DNA of 64,000 nt from JAAFHI01 sp039793685 (GTDB lineage Bacteria > Acidobacteriota > Blastocatellia > Chloracidobacteriales > Chloracidobacteriaceae), in contig JBDRAL010000013.1 in NCBI GenBank assembly GCA_039793685.1, positions 85,591 to 149,590 of the forward strand, in the 5' to 3' direction. Below, in pieces: positions 52,265 to 61,847 of this stretch; the first letter of the stretch is position 1, and each line of letters opens with the position of its first letter. A model generated the notes under the pieces. The model did no database searches. It saw only the letters and a list, made by a program, of their open reading frames with translations, and was not told the origin of the DNA. The position numbers were made by a program, and so were the translations under genes.

Positions 52265-52300
52265 AAAAGAAAGCGCGCCGAAGTCCGACGCGCTCTGGAA
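52265..52300 (-). terminator. Hairpin terminator of the macroglobulin gene
   Basis: On the minus strand a hairpin (AGCGCG and CGCGCT arms, 52272-52294) follows the gene's stop by about 45 nt and is succeeded by a T-rich stretch (TTTCTTTTTCTTTTC). Confidence 0.75.
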
Positions 52301-52340
52301 AAGACAAGCGCGCGGTTGGCGCGCAGTCCATGGAGGATCG

Positions 52341-55300
52341 TTACTTCACGACGATGCGGACCTCCGCGCCGTTGCAGCGGATTTCCGGAACGTACATCGC
52401 GTGACCGATGACCGGCAGCGCCGAGAACCGACCGGGCGTTTCGGCGCGAAACTCGTAGCGCATTTCCCACAGCCCCTCGGGCAGACGGTCCACGAACACC
52501 GCCACCTTGCGGTCGCGCAGTTCCTGGTAGACCGATTCCTGTTGGCCCGTCAGGCGCGAGGCGTCGTCGGGGTCGTCTCCACCGGCGGCGGTCCGCACCT
52601 GCCGGACGACCATCAGTTCCCCGCTCTTGAGCTGGGTGGCTTCGAAACCGGCGGGCTTGAGGTCCTCGAACAACAGATATTCGTAGTTGTTCTTGGCCTC
52701 CATCGTCACCACGCATTCCACGCGGTCGCCGCTCGCCACCGTGTCGCCGTCGTTGAGCGGAATCCGTTCATAAACGAAGCCCTTGAGCAGCGTCGGCGTG
52801 GCGACCAGCTTGTAGTACTGCCGCTTGACGAAAATTTCGTTACCCGCCGCCGCGATGGGCGACTCGCGACTGAAGAAGGTCGCTTCCGCCGAGACGTAGA
52901 GCGCCTTGCCGCTCGTCTTCACCACCCGCACTTCATTCGCGCCGCTCTTCAGGGCATCGGCGGGAACTTCAAAACGGCTCGGCGCGGAGAGGATTTCGGC
53001 GAGACTCACCGTGCGCTTCGCCACCGGCTTGCCGTTGACGAAGACCGTGTAATTCGCGGCCTCGGTGGTTTCCTTCGAGGTCTTGAGGTAGTCGTTCATC
53101 GCAAGGACCACGATGGCCGTGTCGCGCGTGTTGCTCCACTGCGCGCCGCGCCGGTTCTTGATGAGCCAGTTCATCGTCGGCTCAATGAGCGCGTTGTTCG
53201 GATCGACCGTCAGCAGCGCCTTGAGCGCGAAGGCCGTCGCTTCCACGCCGCCATCGGACCAGCGATACCAGAAGCCGTCCTCGCCCCAGTGCGCCGTGCC
53301 CATCACGCCCGACGTTTCCTGCGCGCCCGTGTCGGCCACGCGCGAGACGTTCGGCGCGGTGTCGCGCTTCACGCCGTTTTCAAGATTGCGAATGAGAACT
53401 ACCGACTTTTCCGTGTCGCCGTAGCGATGCGCCGCAATCGTGAACAGCGACCGCGTGTAGGCATTCATCGCATCACGCCGCTTCCAGAGGTTTTCAATCG
53501 CCTTCTTTTCAAATTCGCCCGTTTCGCGAACGCCGAGCGCGACACGAACTTCCGCGAGCGCGTGCAGCATCCACGCCTGCCGGTCGGGCGAGGTTTCCTC
53601 ATCCACCAGATTCGAACGCAGGTAATCCGCGCCGCGCCGCAACACGTCGTCGTTGACCTTCACGCCGGACTGCTTCGCGAGCGCGAGTCCCCACACAACG
53701 TAGGCGGTCATGAAGCGGTCGGTCGAGGTTTCCTTCCACCAGCCCCAGCCGCCGTCGGAATGCTGGAAGTCATAGAGCCGTTGCAGGCCCTGCGTCGTCA
53801 TTTCATCGAGTTTGGCGAGGTCCTTCTTCCCTTTCGGCTGGGTCTTGCCCACGTTGGCCGGCTCGATGCCGCCGAATACCTTGCCCGCGATATCTTCAGG
53901 TTTGACGCCCTGATCGCGCAGCGTCTTCGCCACAATGACGGCGGGCAGGAAGCGGCTCATGGTCTGCTCGGTGCAGCCGTAGGGGTAATCAATGAGGTAC
54001 GGCAGGGCATCCAGCATCGTCACCGCGAGGCTCGGCGAAACCTGCACCGAAAACCGCGTGTTGTCGCGGGCGTCGGGCAGGTTCACCGTGAACGTGCCTT
54101 CATTGCCGCGTACCTTGCCGGACTGCGCGATGAACTTCTCGATGCCCCGGTCGAACATCGGCAGTTCGCGTTCCATTGCATCGGCGTAGCTTCCGCCCTT
54201 GACCGACGCCTTCAATTTGACCGATCCGGGTTTGGGCACGGTGGTCGTCCAGTCGGCGCGGATTTCACCTTTGGCCGGGACCGTCACCGTCTGCGATCCA
54301 CCCGACAGCGTGAGGCCGGGCGCTTCGAGAAAGACAGTCGTGGTCAGCGGTTGGGCGGTGTTGTTGTTGACCACCGCCGAAATCGTCACCGTGTCGCCGG
54401 TCACGAGAAAGCGCGGATTTTGAAGCCGGACGAGCAGCGGCTGGTTGGTCCGCGAGGAACCTTCGCCCATCCCGAACTGGCTCGCGGGCGTGGCCGCGCG
54501 AACGACCGCCTTCCACGTCGTCAGCGAGTCGGGATAGGTGACCTTCACCGTCGCCTGACCATTGGCATCGGTCACCACATCCGGTTTCCAGAGCGCCGTG
54601 GCGCGGAAATCGCTGCGGACGGTGACGTTGTTCGGTGCCGCCTCGCCGCCATCCGCGCGACTGTCGCGCTCCTCTTTCAATGAATCTTTTTTCTGCTTTC
54701 GCTCGGCGCGGTTGCCTTCGGCGCTCTTGGCCATCGAAGCCCCGGCCACGGGCGAAGGCGGCGCGGCGGGTTTGGCGGCATCCATCGCGACGACTTCGCT
54801 CGCGGGTGCCTGACGGGCGTACGCCATACCACCGGAAAGACTCACATCGTCAACCATACCTTCATTCCGGGCATTGCCCGGCGTGGTGTTCGTCTGACCT
54901 TCCTTCGGCTCCGGTGCGGGAAGAAGTTTCTGATAGCTCCGATAGTTAAAGGAACACTGGGTCTGAACGTGCTGGTTGCGCTTGTCGCCGTAGAAGAACT
55001 TGCGCGGATCGCCCGCGAAATCCTGCTGGATGTAGGTCACGGCTTCGTCCGACACCGCGACGGAAACTTCAGCGGGAACGGGCCGTCCGTCGGCGTCCTT
55101 CGTGGTGATGGTCAGCGTGCCGGATTCGCGTGGCTGGTATTGCTCCTTGTCGGCCTTCACTTCGACCTTGAGGAACTTGGCCGTCGGCGGCACGACAATC
55201 GGCTTGACCTGCTGCGAAATCGTCGCGCCATAGACCGAGTCGGCGTGCAGGAAGATGTTCGGCACGTCCGCTTCGCCGATAGGGAGTTCGACGAGCTTCG

Positions 55301-58187
55301 CGGTCCCGGTCATGCGGATGACGCGCACGTCGTCAAGCCCGGTGCGTTCAACGGTAAAGAGGACGGTGCGTCCGCCGGTCGGCGCGGCGAGCAGCACCGG
55401 CGCGGTCTGGCCGACCTTGAACGTATCGCTGTCGGCGATGATTTCGAGCGATCCCGCGTTGTAGCCGAGGTCGTTGGTCGCGGCAGTCGAACACCACGCC
55501 GTCGTCTCGGCGACAATCGGATTGCGGCCCTTCTCAGGCGTGGTCCAGACGACGCGATAGTACCCTTCGCGCGGCGCGGTGAATTCCAGCCGTCCCTTGC
55601 CGGTCGCGTCGGTTTTGACCGTCTGCTTTGAAATTTCCTCGCGTTCATAGCCCCGGAACTTCAACCGATAGGGCTTGCCGTCGTTGCGCTTGCGGATTTC
55701 CTCGGCGGTCACGACCTTGTCGTTCACGTCGAGATACAGCTCTTTCCAGGTCTCGCGCGTGACGACGACCTGGCCTTCGGCTACAACCGGATTGTCGTTG
55801 GCGTCGAGCGCGGTGAAGTCGATGGCCATCTTCTCGGAAGGCCGATAAACGTAGTGCTCAGGGCGCGCGTTGACCGCGAAGCGCTGGCGCGTCACGCGAA
55901 CGGTCTGCTCGGAAACCACTTCGCGACGCGAGGAATCGGTGACACGCGCCTCGATGCGGTATTCGAGGTCCTGCTGGTTGAAGCGCGGCGTGTCGATGAT
56001 GAGTTTGGCCTTGCCCTCGGCGCTTAGTTTTAAAGTCTCGCGCTTGACCTGCTGGCCGCGGTTGTAGCCGTAGTTGCGATAGGGCGAATCGTCTTCATAC
56101 AGAAACGGATATTCGCGATAAAGCGGGAAATAGCGATAGAACGGATTCTGATAGACGATGACTTCCGCCGTGCCGTTGGCGACCGCGCCGCCGAAGTAGT
56201 ACTCGGCGGAAACTTCCACCTCGACCTTTTCGCCGAGCCGGAACGCCTTGCGCTTGCCGTTTTCCTCGGGCGTCTTCACCCCGACTTTGAACTCGGGCAG
56301 TTTGTATTCTTCGAGCCGGAAGAGCACCGCTGATCCGACCTCATCGAAATTGTCGTCGGACTTCTTCGTGCCGAACTCCACGCGGTATTCGCCGAGCGGC
56401 ATCTGGGCCGTCACTTCGGTCGCGCCCCAGCCGCTGCCGAACTGGTTCAAACGCAGCTTGCCCTCCGCGACCTTTTCGCCGCGCGGATTCATAATAACGT
56501 AATCGAGCGGCTGATCGGCGGGCGTCGTGTAGCCTTTTTCTTTCAAAATCCGGGCGAAAATTTTCCACTGCACCGTATCGCCGGGACGATAGGCGGGCCG
56601 GTCGGTGAAGGCATAAATGCGCCAGCCCTGCGTGGGATCGTATGAACCGCTGCCGTATCCGAACGACAGCGCCTGCCGGTCGCCCGACGCCGAAAAGACC
56701 ACGAACGATTCGCCGGTTTCGCCTTTGTCGATCGTCGCGATGCCGTCGTTGTTGGTCAGTGCCGTGTATTCGCGCCAGTGGTATTTGCTGTTTTCATAGT
56801 AGCGCTGCCAGACCCGCACCGACGTTTCCGGAACCGGCGATCCGTCGAGCGCATTGCAGGTAAAAACGAGCAGCTTCGTTCCCGCCGTCTTGGTAACAAT
56901 GGCCGTGTCGGTCACGAGAATCAGTTCGCGGGCTTCCTTGCCGTTCGAGCGGGCGACCACGAGATAGGCCCCGACATCGAGTTTCGAGTCGAGCCTGATG
57001 GCTTCGGCCTGCGGGCGGTAATCGCCTTTGTCCTTGCCGTCGCGCGAAATCGTCTTGAACGGCTGGCGTCCGTCGAGCGCGAACCGCTGCATCCACTGGC
57101 TGCCGTCGCTTTCATCGACGAACTTCGAGTCGTTCGGAAGATTGACCTTGTAGATGGCGTAATCAATTTTCTTCAGGTTGCGCCAGTTGGCGTAGAACTG
57201 GATTTCCGAACCGGGCAGAAAAACATTTGAAACGCCCACCGCGAGCTGCGGCGTGACGATGTTTTCAATCTGGCTTTTCGCCTGATCGTAGTAGCGCGTC
57301 TCGCCCTTGCGGAATTCGGTCGTCACCCGTTTGAACAGGTCGAGCGCCTTTACATAATTGACTTCCTGACGAAACGAGCCGTCGTCGTTGGCGATGATGT
57401 CGCCGGTCGAAGCCATCCATTCGCCATAGCTGTAGAGCGCGTCGTCATACCACTCGGACGTCTTCCCAAATTTCAACGACGCCTCGAATTCCTCCGCCAC
57501 GCGCATGCGCGACTCGTAATCGCCGCCGCGATACCGCAGCCCCATCGCAATCAGATAATGAAGCTGGGACTTGTCTTCCTCACGTTTCGCGATTTTGAGG
57601 GCGTTATCGAGAAACTCGACGGGGATGTTCACCGAGTAGTAACCGTAAAAGTAGTACGTCTCGTTGGCGTTGGTCGCCGACGCCTTGAAGATGATCTTCA
57701 GATAACGGTCGCGCGCCGTGTCGAGGTTGCGGCTGTTGGCCCACCAGTCGAGCGCAAGCTGGTAGTTCTGCCAGCCCTGATACCAGTTGCGCGAATACTG
57801 GCGCATCCACCAGAAGTCGCCGAGCGATTCCTGCACTTCGGCCCACACGAGATCGCGGTCCGCCTCGCGGCGCACATCGCGGACCAGCGCTTCGAGTTCC
57901 TGCCGGGCCGTTTCAAATCCCGCCTGATCGGACTGGTTCGTCGCGTTGAGCGAACGCCAGCGGGTATCCGCGAGACGGAATTTCACCCAGCGCGTTTCCG
58001 CCGGGGGCAGCTTCGAAACGTCGATCTTTTCGTAGATTTCACGCGCTTTTTCATACGACCCTTCGTTGAAAAAACGCTCGGCGTCGGCTTTCCGCGCGCG
58101 ATAGTCGTCGGTCTGGGCATTCATCGGCGTGACTCCGCAAAAAAGCGTGAAGACAAAAAGGGCGATGAGGTACGGGACGCGGTTCAT
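52341..58187 (-). CDS. Bacterial alpha-2-macroglobulin (thioester protease inhibitor-like)
   Basis: 1948 residues from the ATG at 58187; a GTG at 58190 may be used instead. Signal peptide NRVPYLIALFVFTLFCGVTPMNAQ. A helical N-terminal region (about 30-300) precedes the macroglobulin (MG) beta domains, with typical DRPAYRPGDTVQWKIFARI and DKEQYQPRESGTLTITTKDADGRPVPAEVSVAVSD. The bait-like Ala/Ser/Lys-rich segment lies about 1110-1190. The thioester motif is PYGCTEQ with Cys1405 and Gln1408, in an alpha6/alpha6 domain with HSDGGWGWW repeats; then a receptor-like C-terminus. Such proteins trap attacking proteases in the periplasm. The partner PBP1C is not beside it. Confidence 0.94.
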   Translation of the reverse strand: MNRVPYLIALFVFTLFCGVTPMNAQTDDYRARKADAERFFNEGSYEKAREIYEKIDVSKLPPAETRWVKFRLADTRWRSLNATNQSDQAGFETARQELEALVRDVRREADRDLVWAEVQESLGDFWWMRQYSRNWYQGWQNYQLALDWWANSRNLDTARDRYLKIIFKASATNANETYYFYGYYSVNIPVEFLDNALKIAKREEDKSQLHYLIAMGLRYRGGDYESRMRVAEEFEASLKFGKTSEWYDDALYSYGEWMASTGDIIANDDGSFRQEVNYVKALDLFKRVTTEFRKGETRYYDQAKSQIENIVTPQLAVGVSNVFLPGSEIQFYANWRNLKKIDYAIYKVNLPNDSKFVDESDGSQWMQRFALDGRQPFKTISRDGKDKGDYRPQAEAIRLDSKLDVGAYLVVARSNGKEARELILVTDTAIVTKTAGTKLLVFTCNALDGSPVPETSVRVWQRYYENSKYHWREYTALTNNDGIATIDKGETGESFVVFSASGDRQALSFGYGSGSYDPTQGWRIYAFTDRPAYRPGDTVQWKIFARILKEKGYTTPADQPLDYVIMNPRGEKVAEGKLRLNQFGSGWGATEVTAQMPLGEYRVEFGTKKSDDNFDEVGSAVLFRLEEYKLPEFKVGVKTPEENGKRKAFRLGEKVEVEVSAEYYFGGAVANGTAEVIVYQNPFYRYFPLYREYPFLYEDDSPYRNYGYNRGQQVKRETLKLSAEGKAKLIIDTPRFNQQDLEYRIEARVTDSSRREVVSEQTVRVTRQRFAVNARPEHYVYRPSEKMAIDFTALDANDNPVVAEGQVVVTRETWKELYLDVNDKVVTAEEIRKRNDGKPYRLKFRGYEREEISKQTVKTDATGKGRLEFTAPREGYYRVVWTTPEKGRNPIVAETTAWCSTAATNDLGYNAGSLEIIADSDTFKVGQTAPVLLAAPTGGRTVLFTVERTGLDDVRVIRMTGTAKLVELPIGEADVPNIFLHADSVYGATISQQVKPIVVPPTAKFLKVEVKADKEQYQPRESGTLTITTKDADGRPVPAEVSVAVSDEAVTYIQQDFAGDPRKFFYGDKRNQHVQTQCSFNYRSYQKLLPAPEPKEGQTNTTPGNARNEGMVDDVSLSGGMAYARQAPASEVVAMDAAKPAAPPSPVAGASMAKSAEGNRAERKQKKDSLKEERDSRADGGEAAPNNVTVRSDFRATALWKPDVVTDANGQATVKVTYPDSLTTWKAVVRAATPASQFGMGEGSSRTNQPLLVRLQNPRFLVTGDTVTISAVVNNNTAQPLTTTVFLEAPGLTLSGGSQTVTVPAKGEIRADWTTTVPKPGSVKLKASVKGGSYADAMERELPMFDRGIEKFIAQSGKVRGNEGTFTVNLPDARDNTRFSVQVSPSLAVTMLDALPYLIDYPYGCTEQTMSRFLPAVIVAKTLRDQGVKPEDIAGKVFGGIEPANVGKTQPKGKKDLAKLDEMTTQGLQRLYDFQHSDGGWGWWKETSTDRFMTAYVVWGLALAKQSGVKVNDDVLRRGADYLRSNLVDEETSPDRQAWMLHALAEVRVALGVRETGEFEKKAIENLWKRRDAMNAYTRSLFTIAAHRYGDTEKSVVLIRNLENGVKRDTAPNVSRVADTGAQETSGVMGTAHWGEDGFWYRWSDGGVEATAFALKALLTVDPNNALIEPTMNWLIKNRRGAQWSNTRDTAIVVLAMNDYLKTSKETTEAANYTVFVNGKPVAKRTVSLAEILSAPSRFEVPADALKSGANEVRVVKTSGKALYVSAEATFFSRESPIAAAGNEIFVKRQYYKLVATPTLLKGFVYERIPLNDGDTVASGDRVECVVTMEAKNNYEYLLFEDLKPAGFEATQLKSGELMVVRQVRTAAGGDDPDDASRLTGQQESVYQELRDRKVAVFVDRLPEGLWEMRYEFRAETPGRFSALPVIGHAMYVPEIRCNGAEVRIVVK

Positions 58188-58356
58188 CACGGTCGGCTTC
58201 CTCTGTGTGTTTTTTCCCGCCGGGGCGGGTTATTCGATTTGAAAAAGAAAGAAACGTCTCGACGGCATCGGGTACGGTACACAAGACAGGACGCCGTCGA
58301 GGCGCTCGTCACGGTGGTGCAGACGTGGCGGGTGGAGGATGGTTCCCGAAAAAAAT

Positions 58357-59376
58357 TCAGACGGAGGCGGTGAAGGTTCCGTCGGCGTTGGCCCGCAGGG
58401 TCATCGGATGGGCCGGAAGCAGGATGCTGAAGCAGGTCCCGTTGCCGAGTTCGCTCGACACCGAAATCTGTCCGCCGTGCGCCTCGGTAATGCGCTTGGC
58501 GATGGCGAGGCCGAGGCCGACGCCGAGGTTGTTCTTCTTCGAATTGCTCACCTGACGGTAGGGATCGAAGATGTGCGGCAGTTCGTCCGCCGGAATCCCC
58601 TCGCCGGTGTCGGCGATGCAGACCCGGATTTTCGAACGGTCGAATTCGTGGGTCGCCGCTTCATTGATTTCCGGATGACAGGAGATGGTGATGATACCGC
58701 CCTTCGGCGTGTATTTGACGGCGTTTGAGGTGATGTTGGCGAACACCCGGCTCAGTTTGGTCCAGTCGCCCAGAATGAACGGCACTTTTTCGGAAACTTC
58801 GACGCGAACGGTGATGTTTTTCTGACGGGCCGAAGCACGCACTTCCGCTGCAAACGCTTCAATCGCGCGGGCGAGGTCCACCGGCGCATGGTCGAGGGTG
58901 ATTTCCTGCGTTTCCGAACGGGAAACCTCGAGCATTTCGTTGATGAGCTTCAACATGGTCTCGGTGCTCTGGCTGGCGGCGACCACGAGCTGGGCATATT
59001 GCCCGTCGCCCACGCCCGGTTCGTCGGCGAGAATTTCGAGCGTGGCCTTGACGACGCTGAGCGGCGACTTGAGGTCATGAACCAGCATGGCCGTGAAGGC
59101 GGCCTTGACCTTGTCGAGTTCCTTGAGTTTGTCGTTGGCGGAATGAAGCTGTGCCTGCGTGCGAATGAGACGATTCTGGATGGCATCGCCCGAGGCCGTA
59201 ATCTTGACGGCCTGGCGGAGCAAACGCTCGTACTTGCGGGTCAACTGCCGGTATTCCTGGCGGAGTTCACCCTCCGTCAGTCCCTCGGTATCGGCGACCC
59301 GTTTCGCCTCGCTCAGATTGTCGCGCTCCTCCTCGAACAGTTCGAGCGCGTTGGCATGACTTGATTCTCTGGACAT
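58357..59376 (-). CDS. Cytoplasmic histidine kinase with SiaD-like N-terminal stalk
   Basis: 339 residues, no membrane segment. The N-terminal 90 residues form a coiled coil with YRQLTRKYERLLRQAVKIT followed by GDAIQNRLIRTQAQL, closely matching the N-terminus of the diguanylate cyclase two genes upstream. HisKA: MLVHDLKSPLSVVK with His100. HATPase: NITSNAVKYTPKG, VCIADTGEGIPADELPHIF, and NLGVGLGLAIAKRITEAHGG. It ends the SiaC-DGC-SiaB-HK group. The shared stalk suggests that SiaC may bind both enzymes. Confidence 0.9.
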   Translation of the reverse strand: MSRESSHANALELFEEERDNLSEAKRVADTEGLTEGELRQEYRQLTRKYERLLRQAVKITASGDAIQNRLIRTQAQLHSANDKLKELDKVKAAFTAMLVHDLKSPLSVVKATLEILADEPGVGDGQYAQLVVAASQSTETMLKLINEMLEVSRSETQEITLDHAPVDLARAIEAFAAEVRASARQKNITVRVEVSEKVPFILGDWTKLSRVFANITSNAVKYTPKGGIITISCHPEINEAATHEFDRSKIRVCIADTGEGIPADELPHIFDPYRQVSNSKKNNLGVGLGLAIAKRITEAHGGQISVSSELGNGTCFSILLPAHPMTLRANADGTFTASV

Positions 59377-59409
59377 TGAACGTCCTCCGCGCGGGGCGGC
59401 CTCGCCGGG

Positions 59410-59961
59410 TCAGTGCCCCTTGGCGATGCGCGCGGTCATGACAAAAAACGAGTGGTTGTCGTCGAGTTTCTGGATGTCGTACTCAAGCGGGTAGTCCGAT
59501 TTGCGCGCAATGTCGAGCAGACCGAGGCCCGCGCCCTTGCTGCCCTCGATGGTATGGGACTTGATGCGCTCGTCGTAATACTGCTTGAGTTGCGCCTCGT
59601 CCGAGCCGTGAATCCGTTCACATTGCGACCTCAGGTGAATGACCTGTTCGCTGGTAATCAGATTTCCGGCGGAAACCGAATAATCGGTATCCGTCTCGGA
59701 AACGACCACCACGCCGACACCGGCCTCCCGATTGTCTCCGACACCGACCTTCTCCATTTCGGCCGAGTAGTGAAGGATGTTTTGCGTCATTTCGATGAAA
59801 ATGGCGAAAACCTTCTTCACTTTCCGGTCGAAGGCGGATTTGTTTTTCAACAGCGTGCCGAGTTCAACCAGTACGTCCTGAGAAATCGCCCCCTTGAAGG
59901 CAAGCCAGATCTTGCGCTTGCTCATGGTCTGATACAGTTGGAACACATCCTCTGCCATCAT
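59410..59961 (-). CDS. siaB: SiaB-family (DUF6272) ATPase-like protein kinase
   Basis: 183 residues with a GHKL-type core. The N-box is IFIEMTQNILHYSAEM, and a glycine-rich lid region follows, GSKGAGLGLLDIARKSD. This matches the SiaB kinases, which phosphorylate the partner SiaC on a threonine. There are consecutive ATGs at 59961 and 59958. It lies 29 nt downstream of the diguanylate cyclase gene and 34 nt upstream of the kinase gene, in one transcription unit. No SiaA-type PP2C phosphatase gene is present in the window. Confidence 0.87.
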   Translation of the reverse strand: MMAEDVFQLYQTMSKRKIWLAFKGAISQDVLVELGTLLKNKSAFDRKVKKVFAIFIEMTQNILHYSAEMEKVGVGDNREAGVGVVVVSETDTDYSVSAGNLITSEQVIHLRSQCERIHGSDEAQLKQYYDERIKSHTIEGSKGAGLGLLDIARKSDYPLEYDIQKLDDNHSFFVMTARIAKGH

Positions 59962-59989
59962 TGCGCCTCCAGTGAGAACGAGAACATGA

Positions 59990-60868
59990 CTAAGTCTGGT
60001 TGAATTCCGGCGCTGTCGCCTCTCCCAAATTCACGACCCGGTTGCGCCCTTGCTGTTTGGCCCGGTAAAGCGCCCGGTCGGCATTCTTGACCAGCGCCGC
60101 CGCGCCTTCCGGTTCTTGCGGCTGGAAAACCGCCACTCCGAGACTCACGGTCAGACACCCGGACGGGGTTTCAGGGTGGGGGATTCCCAGCGCCTCGACC
60201 CGTTGCCGGAGATCCTCGGCGAAGCCGATGACCCAATCGACCTGGGCGTCGGGCAGAATCAGGGCGAACTCCTCGCCACCGTAGCGGGCCGCCAGATCAC
60301 CCGCCCGCCGGACCCCCGCGATCAGGGTTTCGGCCACTTTCCGCAGACATTCGTCACCAAACTGATGCCCGGCGGAATCGTTGAGCCGCTTGAAGTGGTC
60401 GATGTCGAGCAGAATCAGCGCCACGGTCGAGCCTTTGCGGACCGCCCGACGCCACTCCTGTTCAAGATATTCATCAAAATGCCGCCGGTTGGCGACCCCG
60501 GTCAGACCATCGAGATAAGACAGAATGTGCAGCGAGTGGTTGGCCTGCTCAAGCTGTCCCCGCGCTTCCTCAAGCTCCGTGTTCTGGCGGTTCAGTTCGG
60601 TGTTTTTCTGCTCCAGCTCCTCGTTGCGGCGGTCCAGTTCCTGCTGCGTCTTCATCAACTTGTTCTGGAGCACATCCCCGACGTGCGTAATCTTGACCAG
60701 TTGCCGGACAATCGAACGGTATTTCTGGGTCAGAAACCGATAGTGAATCAACAGTTCCTCAAGCGTGACACTGTCGTCGTCGGCGATACGCTCCGCGGCA
60801 TCCGCGATGGCGGCGTCATCGGCGAAGACCTCCTCCGCGTTGGTTTTCGCGGCCTGTTCGAGTGTCAT
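59990..60868 (-). CDS. siaD: Diguanylate cyclase, SiaD-like
   Basis: 292 residues, cytoplasmic. The N-terminal 115 residues are a coiled coil (LLIHYRFLTQKYRSIVRQLVKI ... QNKLMKTQQELDRRNEELEQ). The GGDEF domain has the start DGLTGVANRRHFDEYL, metal/substrate residues in LILLDIDHFKRLND, the active-site GGEEF (197-201) and an intact inhibitory site RAGD (188-191), five residues before it. It makes c-di-GMP and should be product-inhibited. The short coiled-coil N-terminus, with siaB and siaC on either side, fits SiaD, which is activated by unphosphorylated SiaC. Confidence 0.92.
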   Translation of the reverse strand: MTLEQAAKTNAEEVFADDAAIADAAERIADDDSVTLEELLIHYRFLTQKYRSIVRQLVKITHVGDVLQNKLMKTQQELDRRNEELEQKNTELNRQNTELEEARGQLEQANHSLHILSYLDGLTGVANRRHFDEYLEQEWRRAVRKGSTVALILLDIDHFKRLNDSAGHQFGDECLRKVAETLIAGVRRAGDLAARYGGEEFALILPDAQVDWVIGFAEDLRQRVEALGIPHPETPSGCLTVSLGVAVFQPQEPEGAAALVKNADRALYRAKQQGRNRVVNLGEATAPEFNQT

Positions 60869-60883
60869 CGGACTTGATGGCTA

Positions 60884-61258
60884 CTAATACTTTACGAAAT
60901 GAAACGGCAGACTCAGGTCGTCGGCAAACTCCTCGCCGCTCTCCTTGATGTCTTCGTCGTCTTCCCGGTAATGCCAGTTGAGCTGCACCGAACGTCCCGT
61001 CCGGTGCGCTTCTTCCAGCTTCTCCAGAATGTTCAGTACGCACTTCGACGAACTGGTATTGAAATATGAAAGCTTGAAATGAAAAACGATCGGCTTCTTC
61101 GTACCCGAAAGAAACTCGTCCAGCCACTTGAAGACCGGTTGATAAAACTGGAGGGAGTGTTCCGGATACGAATCACCCGAGATTTCAAGCACGCCCGTTT
61201 CAGCGTCAAACCTGACGCCCGGCGTGACCTTGGTTGATTCGACGACGAGATTCTCCAT
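60884..61258 (-). CDS. siaC: SiaC-family (DUF1987) regulatory phosphoprotein
   Basis: 124 residues from the ATG at 61258, the usual SiaC length; a longer open frame overlaps the previous gene. Typical pattern: VTPGVRFDAETGVLEISGDSYPEHSLQFYQPVFKWLDEFL, LSYFNTSSSK with Thr68 at the position known to be phosphorylated in SiaC, and NWHYREDDEDIKESGEEFADDLSLPF. It is expected to bind SiaD when unphosphorylated and to be switched by the SiaB kinase. First gene of the SiaC-SiaD-SiaB-HK group; only 15 nt separate it from the cyclase gene. Confidence 0.9.
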   Translation of the reverse strand: MENLVVESTKVTPGVRFDAETGVLEISGDSYPEHSLQFYQPVFKWLDEFLSGTKKPIVFHFKLSYFNTSSSKCVLNILEKLEEAHRTGRSVQLNWHYREDDEDIKESGEEFADDLSLPFHFVKY

Positions 61259-61382
61259 GAATGACGCCCTTCTCGTACCAACAGCATTGGAAAATGACAT
61301 GTGTTTTTCCGGTATTGGGCCGCATTGTAGCAGGCCGCAACACCACATGCGGGGAAATTTCGAGGCACCGGGGACCAGACCG

Positions 61383-61841
61383 TCATGCCTCGGCTTCAAA
61401 CCAGACCATCGTGCGGCGGCACCCCGGCGAACCGCACCGACAGGCATAAAGTTCGCGCCATTCGGCTGGGTCCGCCGAATCGACCTGAAGGCGGTAGTCC
61501 ATCGTCAACTCCTCGCCGGTCGCGATGTCCCGAACCGCGTCGATGTAGACCCGACCATCCTCGTCAATCACGCTTTCACAGTTCGGCTCGCACGAATGAT
61601 TGATGTAACGCGCGATGTTGCCGAACTTTCCGCCGTCGATGACGGTGTCGTCATCCACCGTAAACAAAAATGTGTGGGTGCTGTAACGAAGTTTCCGCTC
61701 ATACCGCCGATCGGCGATTTCGCGTGAAACCCGCTCTCCCTTGTACTCGACGATTCGCGCGCCTTCCTCAAGAGGTACCCGGGCGAAAACACCGCTTCCA
61801 TGAATGGCCGACTTCTTCAGTTCACACAATCGGTGACGCAT
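61383..61841 (-). CDS. SET-domain protein (putative lysine methyltransferase)
   Basis: 152 residues, a compact SET domain. SAM/substrate motifs: SAIHGSGVFARVPLEEGARIVEYKGERVS, the knot RYINHSCEPNC, GEELTMDYR, and a post-SET-like tail CRCGSPGCRR with three cysteines for zinc together with the SET cysteine. This is a complete domain with the eukaryote-like post-SET. Bacterial relatives methylate ribosomal or chromatin-like proteins, but the target here is unknown. It lies 124 nt upstream of siaC, with the same orientation. Confidence 0.9.
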   Translation of the reverse strand: MRHRLCELKKSAIHGSGVFARVPLEEGARIVEYKGERVSREIADRRYERKLRYSTHTFLFTVDDDTVIDGGKFGNIARYINHSCEPNCESVIDEDGRVYIDAVRDIATGEELTMDYRLQVDSADPAEWRELYACRCGSPGCRRTMVWFEAEA

Positions 61842-61847
61842 ACAACC

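Noticed and set aside
52401..54683. 760-codon open frame opposite the macroglobulin gene
   Set aside because: Arg/His-rich product without family features; the minus-strand gene is certain from its thioester and MG domains.
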